Shown: piece after piece, positions 42,950-52,261 of the stretch | How positions within the stretch are numbered: position 1 is the stretch's first letter | Layout of the letters: each line of letters begins with the position of its first letter | NCBI RefSeq assembly: GCF_004519405.1 | Contig: NZ_SGWI01000001.1 | Location: 1,827,307-1,891,306, forward strand | Length of the DNA: 64,000 nucleotides | Source of the DNA: Pseudomonas sp. BCA17 | Lineage (GTDB): Bacteria; Pseudomonadota; Gammaproteobacteria; Pseudomonadales; Pseudomonadaceae | Reading direction: 5' to 3' | Program-made: the position numbers and the translations under genes | The notes under the pieces: model-generated | Database searches by the model: none | The model's input: the letters and a program-made list of their open reading frames with translations, nothing else | What the model was told of the DNA's origin: nothing

Positions 42950-43555
42950 TTATTTTTCAGCGTGTTCTTTCAAGGCTTTCAAGGTGTTGAACGGGGCGTC
43001 CACCACGAACTTGTTGGCCAGCCACGACGGCACGCTGCCGCCTGGCTCGGTGTGCACCTGGTAAGTCACTTCGGTCTGGTTCTCGCCTTTGGGCACGAGC
43101 TTCCAGAAACCCTCAACCTGGGCCACACGAACATAGCCTTTGACTTCCGGCTGGTAGGTCGGCACTTCCAGCAACTTGCGGGTCACGGTGCCGTCGGCAG
43201 CCTTGGAGGTGGTGATTTCGAGGATGGAGTCGCGGTCGGTCACCGGGAACGGTGCCTTGAACTGGGTGTAGGTCCAGCTCTTGTCGCCTTCCTGCTTGAG
43301 CAGCTTTTGCGATTTGCATTCGTGAATCCAGGAACAGGCACCGGCCACGTCTTCCTGCAAGGCCTGGATCTTGGCAACCGGGGCCTTGATCACTGTGACA
43401 CCGCGATAAGCCTTGTACTTGGAGCCGGCGATTTCGCTCAAGGACACCTTGATACCGTCCTCGTCCTTGGCAACCTGCCAATCTTCCGCCTGGGCAGTGG
43501 CAGCGAACAACACTGTAAAACCGCACAATACCGCCATTCGTTTCAGCGAACCCAT
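42950..43555 (-). CDS. START-domain lipid-binding-like protein
   Basis: A 201-residue protein with a signal peptide (MGSLKRMAVLCGFTVLFAATAQA, cleavage near residue 23). The mature part is a START domain: EDWQVAKDEDGIKVS, the WIHECKSQKLL segment, FPVTDRDSILEITT and the C-terminal helix FNTLKALKEHAEK. START proteins bind lipids in a deep pocket. The periplasmic location is from the signal peptide; the ligand is unknown. Confidence 0.88.
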   Translation of the reverse strand: MGSLKRMAVLCGFTVLFAATAQAEDWQVAKDEDGIKVSLSEIAGSKYKAYRGVTVIKAPVAKIQALQEDVAGACSWIHECKSQKLLKQEGDKSWTYTQFKAPFPVTDRDSILEITTSKAADGTVTRKLLEVPTYQPEVKGYVRVAQVEGFWKLVPKGENQTEVTYQVHTEPGGSVPSWLANKFVVDAPFNTLKALKEHAEK

Positions 43556-43596
43556 TGTTGTATTCCTTATTGTTGAAGTTCCGATAGTAAAGCCCA

Positions 43597-43851
43597 TCAA
43601 GCCGCCGTCATCTGCTCCCACCAGCCAATCAGCCGGATCGCGTCGGCCTGGTCGTTGCCGCAGACCTCGATATCCGCCTTGAAGTCGCTGCACACCGCCG
43701 GTCGCTCCGGACGGCCAAACAGCTGGCACAGCTGTTCGACCGACAAGTGCACGCAGCGTTCTCCCGCGGGTTTGCCGTTGGGCATTCCCGGTAGCGGTGA
43801 ACTGATGGAGGGGGCGATGCAGCAAGCGCCACAGCCTTCACGGCATTTCAT
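43597..43851 (-). CDS. YkgJ-family cysteine cluster protein
   Basis: An 84-residue protein starting at ATG 43851. The N-terminal MKCREGCGACCIAPSISSP and later CVHL ... CQLF ... CSDF cysteines match the YkgJ family (CxxxCxxCC). They probably bind zinc or an Fe-S cluster. It is located upstream of the START gene on the same strand, 41 bases away. Confidence 0.85.
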   Translation of the reverse strand: MKCREGCGACCIAPSISSPLPGMPNGKPAGERCVHLSVEQLCQLFGRPERPAVCSDFKADIEVCGNDQADAIRLIGWWEQMTAA

Positions 43852-44014
43852 GACCAGCAGTCCTCGACGACGGCTCAATAGAGATGGCCGGACTAGAGTA
43901 CGCTCTAAAACAGCCGTTTTAAAATGGTCTAACAGGGGTTTTTCGCACAAAACAAAAGTGACTGGCCAGTCTGCGACAGATGGTCAAAGGCGAACGTCAC
44001 GTTGCAGGGAAAGT

Positions 44015-44488
44015 TTACTGCTTGAATTCGAAATCCAGCGCGGCGCCTTCCACTTCACGCCGTTCTTCGTTACGCAGTTGTAGCTTCATCTCATTACTGA
44101 GCAAGCGGCCGTTGATCTGGAACGCGCTGTTATCGGATGGCTTTTCGCCAAACATCGGCGGCAACAACGGCACGCTCTTGGGCTTGGGCATGGTGCCGAT
44201 TGGCTGCAAGTGCCTCACCATGTCCGTGGGCAAAGACAGGTCCAACTGCGCCGGTGGCAGCTTGGTCTGCGCCACTTCATGGGCCGACTTGGATTTGCTG
44301 GCAACCGGTGCACGTTTCTTCGCCGGCGCGGCTTTCTTTTTGGCGGGGGCTGTTTTTTTCGCTGGAGTCTTCTGCTGAGCCTGGGCGGCGGGCTTGGTTT
44401 CACTCACGGGCGACGCGGCCAGCACAGTGCCGACGTTACACAGGGTTAACAGGCCAACCATCCAGACAGCGCGAAAAATAGAGGTCAT
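44015..44488 (-). CDS. secreted Lys/Ala/Pro-rich protein of unknown function
   Basis: A 157-residue protein with a signal peptide (FRAVWMVGLLTLCNVGTVLAA). Residues 30-70 are a low-complexity PAKK/APAKK repeat region. A conserved C-terminal part (LDLSLPTDMVRHLQPIG, FQINGRLLSNEMKLQLRN) seems folded. Pseudomonas homologues are sometimes misnamed translation initiation factor 2 because of the repeats. It has no IF-2 domain. Confidence 0.75.
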   Translation of the reverse strand: MTSIFRAVWMVGLLTLCNVGTVLAASPVSETKPAAQAQQKTPAKKTAPAKKKAAPAKKRAPVASKSKSAHEVAQTKLPPAQLDLSLPTDMVRHLQPIGTMPKPKSVPLLPPMFGEKPSDNSAFQINGRLLSNEMKLQLRNEERREVEGAALDFEFKQ

Positions 44489-44592
44489 ATCGCCAACAGC
44501 ATTAACGGCAGAAAGCCATATGCTCGCTTGTTGTGCGCGGCATGACAAGCGCGGTGATCAGCCATGCGGGCGAACTGTCCCCTTTCTACACC

Positions 44593-46032
44593 TCAAAAGC
44601 CTGCCGCCGTTTCCTGGCACAACTGGTTGGCGAGCATGCCAAGGGTCATCAATGCCCGCTCTGCCTCGCGGTTCCACGGCGTCCCACAGTTCAGGCGAAT
44701 ACAGTGGTTGAACTGTTCGGTATTACTGAAGATCACCCCAGGCGCAATACTGATGCCTTGTTGCAAGGCGCGCACGTGCAGTTCCTGAGTATTGACCCGC
44801 CCCGGCAAACTGACCCACAGGATAAAGCCGCCGGTTGGCCGGGTCATTTGCGTGCCTTCAGGAAAATACTGCTGCACAGCCAGTTGGAACGCGCTGAGAT
44901 TCTTCCGGTATTCCTGGCGGATGTAGCGCAAGTGTCGGTCGTAGCCACCGTTCTCCAGGTAAGCCGCAACGCCCATCTGGGTGACGCTGCAGGCAGAGTG
45001 GGTGCTGAACATCTGCAGGCGCTGGATTTCCTGCTGGTACTTGCCGGCGATCATCCAGCCGATTCGCACACCGGGCGACAATGTCTTGGAAAAGCTTGAG
45101 CAGTAGATCACTCGATCCAGGCGGTCATAGGCTTTGAGGGCCTTGGTGCGACCGACTTCGAACATCAGTTCGCCATAGATATCGTCTTCAACGATCTGGA
45201 TATCGAAATCCGAGGCCAGACGCAGCAACTGTTTCTGTCGCTCTTCCGGCATGGTCGCGCCCAACGGGTTGCTCAGGCGCGTGGTCAACACCAGGGCCTT
45301 GATCGACCACTGGTTCGCCGCCAGTTGCAGGGCTTCCAGGCTCATGCCGGTGGCCGGATCGCTGGGGATCTCGATGACCTTCAGCCCCAGCAGATCGGCC
45401 AGTTGCAGCAATCCATAATAGGTGGGTGATTCGGCGGCGATCAGGTCGCCGGGACGGGTGAGCACACGCAGTGACATCTGCAGCGCATCTACGCAACCGT
45501 GGGTGATCACCACTTCGGACGGGTCCACCACCACGCCGGCGTCGCGCATGCGAATCGCCACCTGGCGGCGCAGCGGTTCGAAACCGGGGCTGAACATGTA
45601 GCTGAACGCCCGTGGGCTCTGGAAGCGCGTGACTTTGGCCAACTGTTGATGCAGCGCGCGTACCGGGAGGTAGTCGACACTCGGCACCGCCGCGCCCAAC
45701 GGGAAGACGCCTTCGCGGCGCGACTCGACCAGTACCTGCTGGATGATGCTGCTGCGGGTGACCAACCCAGGGCGCTCGACCCGCGCGATGTCCGGCGTGG
45801 GTGCCGTCAGCGCAGGGGTCTGGTGCACGTAATAGCCCGACTGCGGCCGCGCCCGAATCAGCCCCTGGTCTTCCAGGTTGGCGTAGGCCTGCAACACCGT
45901 GGCATGGCTGACGTTGAGCTGGGAGCTCATCTTGCGCACCGACGGCACGCGCTCCCCCGGCTGATAGACACCGCGCCGGATGTCCTCAGCCAGTTGCTGG
46001 GCAATGCGCTGGTAAAGCAACAGATTGGTCAT
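44593..46032 (-). CDS. MocR-type transcription regulator (GntR plus aminotransferase fold)
   Basis: A 479-residue regulator. Residues 1-75 are a GntR winged helix (YQRIAQQLAEDIRRGVY, PGERVPSVRKMSSQLNVSHATV). A fold-type I aminotransferase domain follows, with the PLP-binding lysine in YCSSFSKTLSPGVRIGW, the aspartate in EDDIYGEL and the arginine in the C-terminal RLNCGTP. MocR proteins sense PLP or amino-acid ligands and usually control a neighbouring gene. Here no obvious divergent target is adjacent. Confidence 0.9.
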   Translation of the reverse strand: MTNLLLYQRIAQQLAEDIRRGVYQPGERVPSVRKMSSQLNVSHATVLQAYANLEDQGLIRARPQSGYYVHQTPALTAPTPDIARVERPGLVTRSSIIQQVLVESRREGVFPLGAAVPSVDYLPVRALHQQLAKVTRFQSPRAFSYMFSPGFEPLRRQVAIRMRDAGVVVDPSEVVITHGCVDALQMSLRVLTRPGDLIAAESPTYYGLLQLADLLGLKVIEIPSDPATGMSLEALQLAANQWSIKALVLTTRLSNPLGATMPEERQKQLLRLASDFDIQIVEDDIYGELMFEVGRTKALKAYDRLDRVIYCSSFSKTLSPGVRIGWMIAGKYQQEIQRLQMFSTHSACSVTQMGVAAYLENGGYDRHLRYIRQEYRKNLSAFQLAVQQYFPEGTQMTRPTGGFILWVSLPGRVNTQELHVRALQQGISIAPGVIFSNTEQFNHCIRLNCGTPWNREAERALMTLGMLANQLCQETAAGF

Positions 46033-46291
46033 GACGCAGCACTCGATTTCACGGGTATTTTATTTTTGTGTGAAACATACCGGCACAGTTTAGAAGTGTA
46101 CGGGGACAGTTGCCACAATAGTCGAGCGCGGGCGGGAGTGACAGCAAAAACTGTGGGAGGGATTGCCCTGGTACCGTGCAGGAGCGAGGTTGCTTGCGAA
46201 AAACCCACAGGCGCCGCATTCATTCAGGCAGCGCGCGTGATCGTTGAGGTTTTTCGCAAGCTCGCTCCTACAGTTGATGTAAGGCGAGCTT
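46033..46291. other. intergenic region without a gene
   Basis: No gene is visible. It holds the promoter of the MocR gene's upstream side and a REP doublet. Confidence 0.5.
46181..46268. repeat. REPIN of the GGAGCGAG type
   Basis: GGAGCGAGGTTGCTTGCGAA ... followed about 45 bases later by its inverse TTCGCAAGCTCGCTCC, with the inner AAAAAC / GTTTTT also paired. It is a second REP sequence class, different from the copy at 38385. Lies between the OmpA-like gene and the MocR gene. Confidence 0.75.
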
Positions 46292-47104
46292 TCAGCGAGC
46301 GGCGCCCAGTTGGCCCTTTTCGTCCGAAAATACGATTTCCACCCGGCGATTCTGGGCGCGGCCACGCTCGGAGGCATTGGCTTCTACCGGGTACTGGTCG
46401 CCGTAACCTTCGACCTCGATACGCTTGTCATCGATACCCAGGTCCATCAACAGGTCCGCGACCGATTGAGCACGGTCGCGGGACAGCTTCAGGTTCTCCT
46501 GCTCGCCCCCGGTGTTGTCGGTGTAGCCCTCGACGCGCACCCGACGCTTGGGGTTCAGTTGCAGGAACTGCACAATCTTCAGCACTGTACGGTTGGCCGA
46601 GTTCTGCAGTTCAGCTTCGCCGGTATCAAACAGCACATCTCCCAGGGTCATCACCAGGCCCCGGTCGGTCTGGGTGGTGAGGCTGGCGATTTGTGCTTCG
46701 ACCCACTTGCCCTGCTGCTGAACACTGGCCAGTTTGTTTTCACGCAGGGCCAATTGCAGGCGCTGGCGTTCCAGTTCGAGCTTGGTGCCGCGCTCGGCGT
46801 TCAGACCCTGCTCGGTATGCTCACGGGCGATCGCGCTGTAGCGCTGGCTCAGGTAGGCGTAATGCACCACGTCGCCACCGCTGCCCCAATAGCTGGACAA
46901 GCGGTCTGCACGGGCCAGGGACTCGCCCGCGCGAATCACGTCTTTAGGCGCGAAACGCAACACGTTGGCGTCTTCCTTGACCTTCTGGAAGTCACTGCCG
47001 GCCTGCTGCAATGCCTGCTCGCTGTTGGGCTGGCTGGCGCAACCACCCAGGGCGGCACTGCTCAGCAACAGGACACAACTCAAACCACGCATGATCGGGC
47101 TCAT
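46292..47104 (-). CDS. OmpA-family lipoprotein with DUF4398 region
   Basis: A 270-residue outer-membrane lipoprotein with lipobox LGGCAS (Cys22). Residues 25-140 form a helical DUF4398-like segment with long heptads. The C-terminal OmpA domain has LGDVLFDTGEAEL, VEGYTDNTGG and LSRDRAQSVADLL, which bind peptidoglycan. The ATG overlaps the stop of the smaller DUF4398 lipoprotein gene, so the two form an operon and may be a stalk and partner in the cell envelope. Confidence 0.9.
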   Translation of the reverse strand: MSPIMRGLSCVLLLSSAALGGCASQPNSEQALQQAGSDFQKVKEDANVLRFAPKDVIRAGESLARADRLSSYWGSGGDVVHYAYLSQRYSAIAREHTEQGLNAERGTKLELERQRLQLALRENKLASVQQQGKWVEAQIASLTTQTDRGLVMTLGDVLFDTGEAELQNSANRTVLKIVQFLQLNPKRRVRVEGYTDNTGGEQENLKLSRDRAQSVADLLMDLGIDDKRIEVEGYGDQYPVEANASERGRAQNRRVEIVFSDEKGQLGAAR

Positions 47105-47463
47105 TGGGCGTCTCCCAACTGCAACTGCTTGCGCAGGCGGGTGATGCGCGTGTTGAGCACGTTCAGTTGTTCCTGGCTTTTGCGGGTCAGAATCCGCGCT
47201 TCGGCGAGGCGCGCGTCCAGCTCGGCCTGTTCAGCCTGCATACGTGCATCCTTGTAGGACTGGCCAGCCATATCCGCCTTGGCCTTGGCGAACTTGTCTT
47301 CAGCCAGTTTCAGTTCAGGCGATTCGTCGGTGTTGGCACCCACGGCGCGGGCTTGTTCCAAGGCTTGCTGGGTGAGGCGCATTTGTTCATTCGGCGCAGG
47401 ATCAGCTGCACATCCCGCCAAAGCGACAACGGCGAGGGCCGCGAGAAAAGGTCGAAGAGTCAC
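47101..47463 (-). CDS. DUF4398 domain lipoprotein
   Basis: A 120-residue lipoprotein with a GTG start at 47463 preceded by AAGGA. Signal peptide and lipobox LAGCAA (Cys18), then a single long helical region (about residues 30-115) with alternating A, E, K and Q, typical of DUF4398. It overlaps the OmpA-like gene by four bases. Confidence 0.85.
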   Translation of the reverse strand: MTLRPFLAALAVVALAGCAADPAPNEQMRLTQQALEQARAVGANTDESPELKLAEDKFAKAKADMAGQSYKDARMQAEQAELDARLAEARILTRKSQEQLNVLNTRITRLRKQLQLGDAQ

Positions 47464-47472
47464 GGTAAATCC

Positions 47473-48288
47473 TTACTTTGCTGAGGTGCCGACCGGTTGC
47501 TGCAGTTGCGCTTTCCAGCGCTCAAGATTGCGCTGCAGCGCGGTGTTCGCGACGTCGGACGTGGGCAATTCTGTCATCTTTTTGGCCAACTGTCCGCGTA
47601 GCCACGGGTCATTGCAGGCCGAGTTGTGGGAAACCGCCAAGTACAATCCGGGCTGGTCGACAGGCGTTTCGCGCGCAATCAGATCATTGCTCATGCCCAG
47701 GCTCTGGGCCATGGCCATCCCGGAGTAGCGTCCGGCAAGTACGTAGTCCACTTCCCCGAGCAGCAACTTCTGGAAGGCCTGTGTCAGGCCAGGCAAGCGT
47801 TGCAGGCTCAACTGCTGGCCCGCAAAGGTTTCAAAGCCTGCGCTCAAGCGGGCACGCTCCGACACCGCACCTTTATGCCCATGCAGGTCGGCGGCCGTGG
47901 CGTAGATCAGGGGCGAATCCTTGCGGGTCCAGACCAGGTAATCGATCTGCATCAGCGCGGGGTGGATGTAATCGAGGGTTTCCAACTCGCCCAGGTTCAG
48001 CGGCGCATCGGCGAGTATGTCCATGCGCCCGCTGCGCACTTCATCCAGGGCCAGGGAGCGCTTGCCGCCGTAGAGCAGATCGATTTTCAGCCCAAGGTCC
48101 TTGCCCACTTGTTGCAGCACGTCGGCGGTGGCGCCAATCAGGTGCGTCGGGTCTTGGGGATCGCGCCACAGCAAGGGCGGTGCGTCCGGGCTGCCGGTGA
48201 TCACCAGGCGCTCACACTTGCCGGCGGCCAGCGCCAGGTCTGGCAGCAGCGTGAAGCCCAGCAGTACCGCCCAGGGGCGCAATTCCAT
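47473..48288 (-). CDS. periplasmic substrate-binding protein (SBP_bac_3)
   Basis: A 271-residue protein starting at ATG 48288 with a signal peptide (MELRPWAVLLGFTLLPDLALA). The SBP family 3 fold is visible in the early ITGSPDAPPLLWRDP strand, LGLKIDLLYGGKRSLALDEVRSGRMDI and LTQAFQKLLLGEVDYVLAGR. The family binds amino acids. No ABC permease or ATPase is nearby, so it may be an orphan receptor or a non-transport sensor. It lies just upstream of the DUF4398/OmpA pair on the same strand. Confidence 0.85.
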   Translation of the reverse strand: MELRPWAVLLGFTLLPDLALAAGKCERLVITGSPDAPPLLWRDPQDPTHLIGATADVLQQVGKDLGLKIDLLYGGKRSLALDEVRSGRMDILADAPLNLGELETLDYIHPALMQIDYLVWTRKDSPLIYATAADLHGHKGAVSERARLSAGFETFAGQQLSLQRLPGLTQAFQKLLLGEVDYVLAGRYSGMAMAQSLGMSNDLIARETPVDQPGLYLAVSHNSACNDPWLRGQLAKKMTELPTSDVANTALQRNLERWKAQLQQPVGTSAK

Positions 48289-48309
48289 GGCGAAGCTCTC
48301 CGAGTAGTC

Positions 48310-48339
48310 AAAAAAAAGCCCGGTCACAAGGACCGGGCT
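48310..48339 (-). terminator. terminator after etfA
   Basis: On the minus strand AGCCCGGTC-CTTGT-GACCGGGCT is followed by a run of T (A bases 48310-48317 on the plus strand). Ends the etfBA transcript 22 bases after the etfA stop. Confidence 0.87.
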
Positions 48340-48361
48340 CTTTATAAGTGAAGCCGCTGGA

Positions 48362-49291
48362 TTAGACCAGCTTCTCCAGCTCAGGTACGGCTTCGAACAA
48401 GTCCGCCACCAGGCCGTAATCAGCCACCTGGAAGATCGGTGCTTCTTCGTCCTTGTTGATCGCAACGATCACTTTGGAGTCTTTCATACCGGCCAAGTGC
48501 TGGATCGCACCGGAGATACCGACGGCGATGTACAGCTGTGGCGCAACGATCTTGCCGGTCTGGCCGACCTGCATGTCGTTGGGTACGAAACCTGCGTCGA
48601 CCGCGGCGCGGGAAGCGCCGACCGCAGCGCCCAGCTTGTCGGCCAGGGCGTACAGGTGTTTGAAGTTGTCACCGTTCTGCATGCCACGACCGCCCGAAAC
48701 GACGATCTTGGCAGCGGTCAGCTCAGGACGATCCGATTTGGCCAGCTCTTCGCCAACAAAGCTGGAAGTACCAGCGTCGTGGGCAGCAGCAACGGCCTCA
48801 ACGGCAGCCGAACCACCCTCGGCTGCAACCGGGTCGAAACCGGTGGCGCGTACGGTGATGACTTTTACCGAAGCGTTGGACTGTACGGTCGCGATGGCGT
48901 TACCGGCGTAGATCGGGCGCTTGAAGGTGTCGGCGCTTTCGACCGAGATGATCTCGGAGATCTGATCAACGTCCAGCTGCGCGGCAACGCGTGGCAGGAT
49001 GTTTTTACCGTTGGAGGTCGCGGCAGCCAGGATATGGCTGTAACCAGCGCCCAGCTCTGCAACCAGCGGGGCAACGTTTTCCGGCAACTGGTGAGCGTAG
49101 GCCGCGTTGTCGGCGACCAGTACTTTGCTCACACCAGCGATTTTTGCAGCGGCTTCAGCCACGGCGCCAACGCTTTGGCCGGCGACCAGAACGTGGATAT
49201 CACCACCGATTTTGGCGGCGGCGGCGACAGTGTTCAGGGTGGCCGGAGCCACTACCTTGTTGTCGTGTTCTGCGATTACCAAGATAGTCAT
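48362..49291 (-). CDS. etfA: electron transfer flavoprotein alpha subunit
   Basis: A 309-residue FAD-binding subunit of ETF. The N-terminus [20 protein letters not shown] is typical, and the C-terminal FAD-binding motif is visible in [20 protein letters not shown] with the RGMQNGDNF region ahead of it. With EtfB it passes electrons from acyl-CoA and other dehydrogenases to ETF-ubiquinone oxidoreductase. Second gene of etfBA, two bases after etfB. Confidence 0.96.
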   Translation of the reverse strand: MTILVIAEHDNKVVAPATLNTVAAAAKIGGDIHVLVAGQSVGAVAEAAAKIAGVSKVLVADNAAYAHQLPENVAPLVAELGAGYSHILAAATSNGKNILPRVAAQLDVDQISEIISVESADTFKRPIYAGNAIATVQSNASVKVITVRATGFDPVAAEGGSAAVEAVAAAHDAGTSSFVGEELAKSDRPELTAAKIVVSGGRGMQNGDNFKHLYALADKLGAAVGASRAAVDAGFVPNDMQVGQTGKIVAPQLYIAVGISGAIQHLAGMKDSKVIVAINKDEEAPIFQVADYGLVADLFEAVPELEKLV

Positions 49292-49293
49292 GG

Positions 49294-50043
49294 TTAGATT
49301 ACCTTCGCTTCGTTTTTCAGTTTCTCGACCAGTTCGGCCACCGACTTGACCTTGATGCCCGCGCTGCGTGCAGCCGGTGCTTCAACCTTGACGGTCTTGT
49401 TGGTGGAGGCGGTGGAAACGCCCAAAGCATCCGGAGTCAGCGTCTCAAGCGGCTTCTTCTTGGCTTTCATGATGTTTGGCAGCGACGCGTAGCGTGGCTC
49501 GTTCAAACGCAGGTCGGTGGTGACGATGGCCGGCAGTTTCAGGGAAACCGTCTGTGCACCGCCATCGATTTCACGGGTAACAGCAACGCTGTCGCCGCTC
49601 ACTTCGACTTTGGAGGCGAAGGTGCCCTGGCCGTAACCGGTCAGCGCAGCCAGCATCTGGCCAGTCTGGTTGTTGTCGCTGTCGATCGCCTGTTTGCCAA
49701 GGATCACCAGTTGCGGCTGTTCCTTGTCGACCACGGCTTTGAGCAACTTGGCAACGGCCAGGGAGGTCAGCTCTTCAGCGGACTCGACCAGGATGGCACG
49801 GTCGGCGCCCAGGGCCAGGGCAGTACGCAACTGCTCTTGAGCAGTGGTCGGGCCGATGGAAACCACCACGATTTCAGTCGCCACGCCTTTCTCTTTCAGG
49901 CGCACAGCTTCTTCCACGGCGATTTCGCAGAAAGGGTTCATCGACATCTTGACGTTGGCGAGGTCGACGCCGGAATTGTCCGCCTTGACGCGAACTTTCA
50001 CGTTGTAATCGACAACGCGTTTGACAGCTACAAGAACCTTCAT
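49294..50043 (-). CDS. etfB: electron transfer flavoprotein beta subunit
   Basis: A 249-residue ETF beta subunit starting [19 protein letters not shown], with the family signature around [17 protein letters not shown] and [16 protein letters not shown]. The normal partner of EtfA. Its upstream 500-base gap is shared with the divergent ETF-QO gene. Confidence 0.96.
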   Translation of the reverse strand: MKVLVAVKRVVDYNVKVRVKADNSGVDLANVKMSMNPFCEIAVEEAVRLKEKGVATEIVVVSIGPTTAQEQLRTALALGADRAILVESAEELTSLAVAKLLKAVVDKEQPQLVILGKQAIDSDNNQTGQMLAALTGYGQGTFASKVEVSGDSVAVTREIDGGAQTVSLKLPAIVTTDLRLNEPRYASLPNIMKAKKKPLETLTPDALGVSTASTNKTVKVEAPAARSAGIKVKSVAELVEKLKNEAKVI

Positions 50044-50399
50044 GGATTCCTCGTTACTCTCCGGTGAAAAGAAAGTCGCCTAGGCGAACCTGGCGGTTGA
50101 TGCTCATCGGCACACAAGGGCACCTCCAAAAACCGCAGAGATGGCGCAGCAATGGGATAGCGATGACCGTTCGTCAGTAGTGACCGGGAGGTCATTCCTT
50201 ATCGCAGTGTGTAAAATGCGCGCCATCGTTCAGGCTAGCGTGACCTGTCTTGCTTTTGGACGTGCTCTTGAAACCTGCAGTCTGCCTACGGTAAGCGCAA
50301 AACCGACCGTATATTGACCGGAACGCCTATTCTGGTCAATACGCCAAAATAGCCAGTCATAAGCCGCGTTGCTTTGATTTACCTAGCTTCCAAGGGATT

Positions 50400-50413
50400 C
50401 AAACAAACGTTTG
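50400..50413 (+). promoter_or_regulatory. PsrA-type operator
   Basis: CAAACAAACGTTTG fits the (G/C)AAAC-N2-4-GTTT(G/C) consensus of PsrA, the TetR-family fatty-acid sensor. CAAACGTTTG within it is a perfect palindrome. It sits two bases upstream of a -35 box. In P. aeruginosa PsrA is known to control the etfBA and ETF dehydrogenase genes, so the site is expected. Confidence 0.7.
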
Positions 50414-50415
50414 TA

Positions 50416-50444
50416 TTGGACGCTGACAGTGGTCTATATATAAT
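50416..50444 (+). promoter_or_regulatory. sigma70 promoter of the ETF-QO gene
   Basis: TTGGAC (50416-50421), a 17-base spacer, then a perfect TATAAT (50439-50444). The leader to the GTG start is about 98 bases. Confidence 0.85.
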
Positions 50445-50548
50445 GCGCCACCTAGAGAGCAAGGTGGGTCGGCCTAGACGCCAGACGACACCGAAACCTC
50501 CACCCATTAGAAAAAAAAGCCTGTTGAGCCTTGAGTAGGAGATAGCCT

Positions 50549-52213
50549 GTGGAACGCGAATACATGGAATTCGACGTGGTCATCGTCGGCGCCGGCCCGG
50601 CGGGGCTGTCTGCCGCCTGCCGACTGAAGCAGAAGGCCACCGAAGCCGGTAAAGAAATCAGCGTCTGCGTGGTCGAGAAAGGCTCCGAAGTCGGCGCCCA
50701 CATCCTCTCCGGTGCCGTGTTCGAACCACGCGCCCTGAACGAACTGTTCCCGGACTGGAAAGACCTCGGCGCCCCGCTCAACACGCCTGTGGTGCGCGAT
50801 GACATCTATGTACTGCGCAGCCCCGAAACCTCTACCAAGGTGCCTGACTTCTTTGTGCCCAAGACCATGCACAACGAAGGCAACTACATCATCTCCCTGG
50901 GCAACCTGTGCCGCTGGCTGGCCCAGCAGGCCGAGAACCTGGGCGTGGAAGTCTATCCGGGCTTCGCTGCCCAGGAAGCGCTGTTCGACGAAAACGGCGT
51001 AGTCCGCGGGATCATCACCGGCGACCTCGGTGTCGACCGCGAAGGCCATCCAAAAGAAGGCGTCTACACCCCAGGCATGGAACTGCGTGGCAAGTACACG
51101 CTGTTTGCAGAAGGTTGCCGTGGCCACATCGGCAAACAACTCATCCAGCGCTTCAACCTGGACAGCGAGGCCGACGCCCAGCACTACGGCATCGGCTTGA
51201 AGGAAATCTGGGAAATCGACCCGGCCAAGCACCAGCCTGGCCTGGTGGTGCACACCGCCGGTTGGCCGCTGGACATCATGAGCGCCGAAAACACCGGCGG
51301 CTCGTTCCTCTACCACCTGGAAAACAACCAGGTGGTGGTGGGGTTGATCGTCGATTTGTCCTACAGCAACACCTTCCTGTCGCCCTTCGATGAGTTCCAG
51401 CGCCTCAAGCACCACCCGGTGCTGGCCCAGTACCTCGAAGGCGGCAAGCGCATCAGCTACGGTGCCCGCGCCATCTGCAAAGGCGGCCTTAACTCGTTGC
51501 CGAAGATGGTCTTCAAAGGTGGCGCACTGATCGGTTGCGATCTCGGCACCCTGAACTTCGCCAAGATCAAGGGCAGCCACACCGCGATGAAGTCCGGCAT
51601 GCTCGCCGCCGACGCCGTGGCCGACCGTTTGTTTGCCGAATCCGAAGGCGGCGACGAACTGACCGCTTACGTCGACAACTTCAAGTCCAGCTGGCTCTAC
51701 GAAGAATTGTTCGCCAGCCGCAACTTCGGCCCGGCGATGCACAAGTTCGGTCCGATCCTCGGCGCAGGCTTCAACTGGTTCGACCAGAATATCCTCGGCG
51801 GCAAGATGCCGTTCACCCTGCACGACACCAAGCCGGACTACGCCTGCCTCAAGCTGGCCAAGGACAGCCAGAAGATCGACTACCCCAAACCCGACGGCAA
51901 GCTGAGCTTCGACAAGCTGAGCTCGGTGTTCATCTCCGGTACCAACCACGAAGAAGAACAACCGTGCCATCTGAAATTGAAAGACCCAAGCATCCCGATC
52001 GGCACCAACCTGCCGCTCTACGATGAACCGGCACAGCGCTACTGCCCGGCGGGCGTGTATGAAGTGATCACCCAGGAAGACGGCGAGAAGCGCTTCCAGA
52101 TCAACGCCCAGAACTGCGTGCACTGCAAGACCTGTGACATCAAGGACCCTTCGCAGAACATCACGTGGGTCACCCCGGAAGGTGCGGGTGGGCCGACTTA
52201 CCCGAATATGTAA
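50549..52213 (+). CDS. electron transfer flavoprotein-ubiquinone oxidoreductase
   Basis: A 554-residue membrane-associated enzyme that moves electrons from ETF to ubiquinone. The start is GTG with TAGGAG upstream; an ATG five codons later is also possible. The FAD-binding motif DVVIVGAGPAGLSAAC is at the N-terminus, with ubiquinone-site and core segments such as KGSHTAMKSGMLAAD. The 4Fe-4S ligands are in the C-terminal C-P-AGVYE and NCVHCKTCDIKDP. Normal length for the family. Divergent from etfBA. Confidence 0.95.
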   Translation: MEREYMEFDVVIVGAGPAGLSAACRLKQKATEAGKEISVCVVEKGSEVGAHILSGAVFEPRALNELFPDWKDLGAPLNTPVVRDDIYVLRSPETSTKVPDFFVPKTMHNEGNYIISLGNLCRWLAQQAENLGVEVYPGFAAQEALFDENGVVRGIITGDLGVDREGHPKEGVYTPGMELRGKYTLFAEGCRGHIGKQLIQRFNLDSEADAQHYGIGLKEIWEIDPAKHQPGLVVHTAGWPLDIMSAENTGGSFLYHLENNQVVVGLIVDLSYSNTFLSPFDEFQRLKHHPVLAQYLEGGKRISYGARAICKGGLNSLPKMVFKGGALIGCDLGTLNFAKIKGSHTAMKSGMLAADAVADRLFAESEGGDELTAYVDNFKSSWLYEELFASRNFGPAMHKFGPILGAGFNWFDQNILGGKMPFTLHDTKPDYACLKLAKDSQKIDYPKPDGKLSFDKLSSVFISGTNHEEEQPCHLKLKDPSIPIGTNLPLYDEPAQRYCPAGVYEVITQEDGEKRFQINAQNCVHCKTCDIKDPSQNITWVTPEGAGGPTYPNM

Positions 52214-52224
52214 GCCAGCCGCAT

Positions 52225-52258
52225 AAAAAAGCCAACGCCCTTCGGCGTTGGCTTTTTT
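52225..52258. terminator. bidirectional terminator between ETF-QO and glyA
   Basis: GCCAACGCC-CTTC-GGCGTTGGC, a nine-base stem, flanked by six A on the left and six T on the right. It serves both the rightward ETF-QO gene and the leftward operon ending with the SHMT gene. Confidence 0.9.
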
Positions 52259-52261
52259 GTA

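Larger units (their letters stand above)
50044..50548. other. long divergent regulatory region between etfB and ETF-QO
   Basis: No gene is visible in these 505 bases. The right third holds a strong sigma70 promoter with a PsrA-type operator. The left two thirds must contain the etfB promoter, which I could not pinpoint. Confidence 0.6.

Noticed and set aside
44015..44488. Translation initiation factor 2
   Set aside because: Only the Lys/Ala/Pro repeats resemble IF-2; there is a signal peptide and no GTPase domain.
50507..52123. A 538-codon minus-strand open frame opposite ETF-QO
   Set aside because: Wholly antisense to a clear flavoprotein gene; composition is that of a mirror frame.
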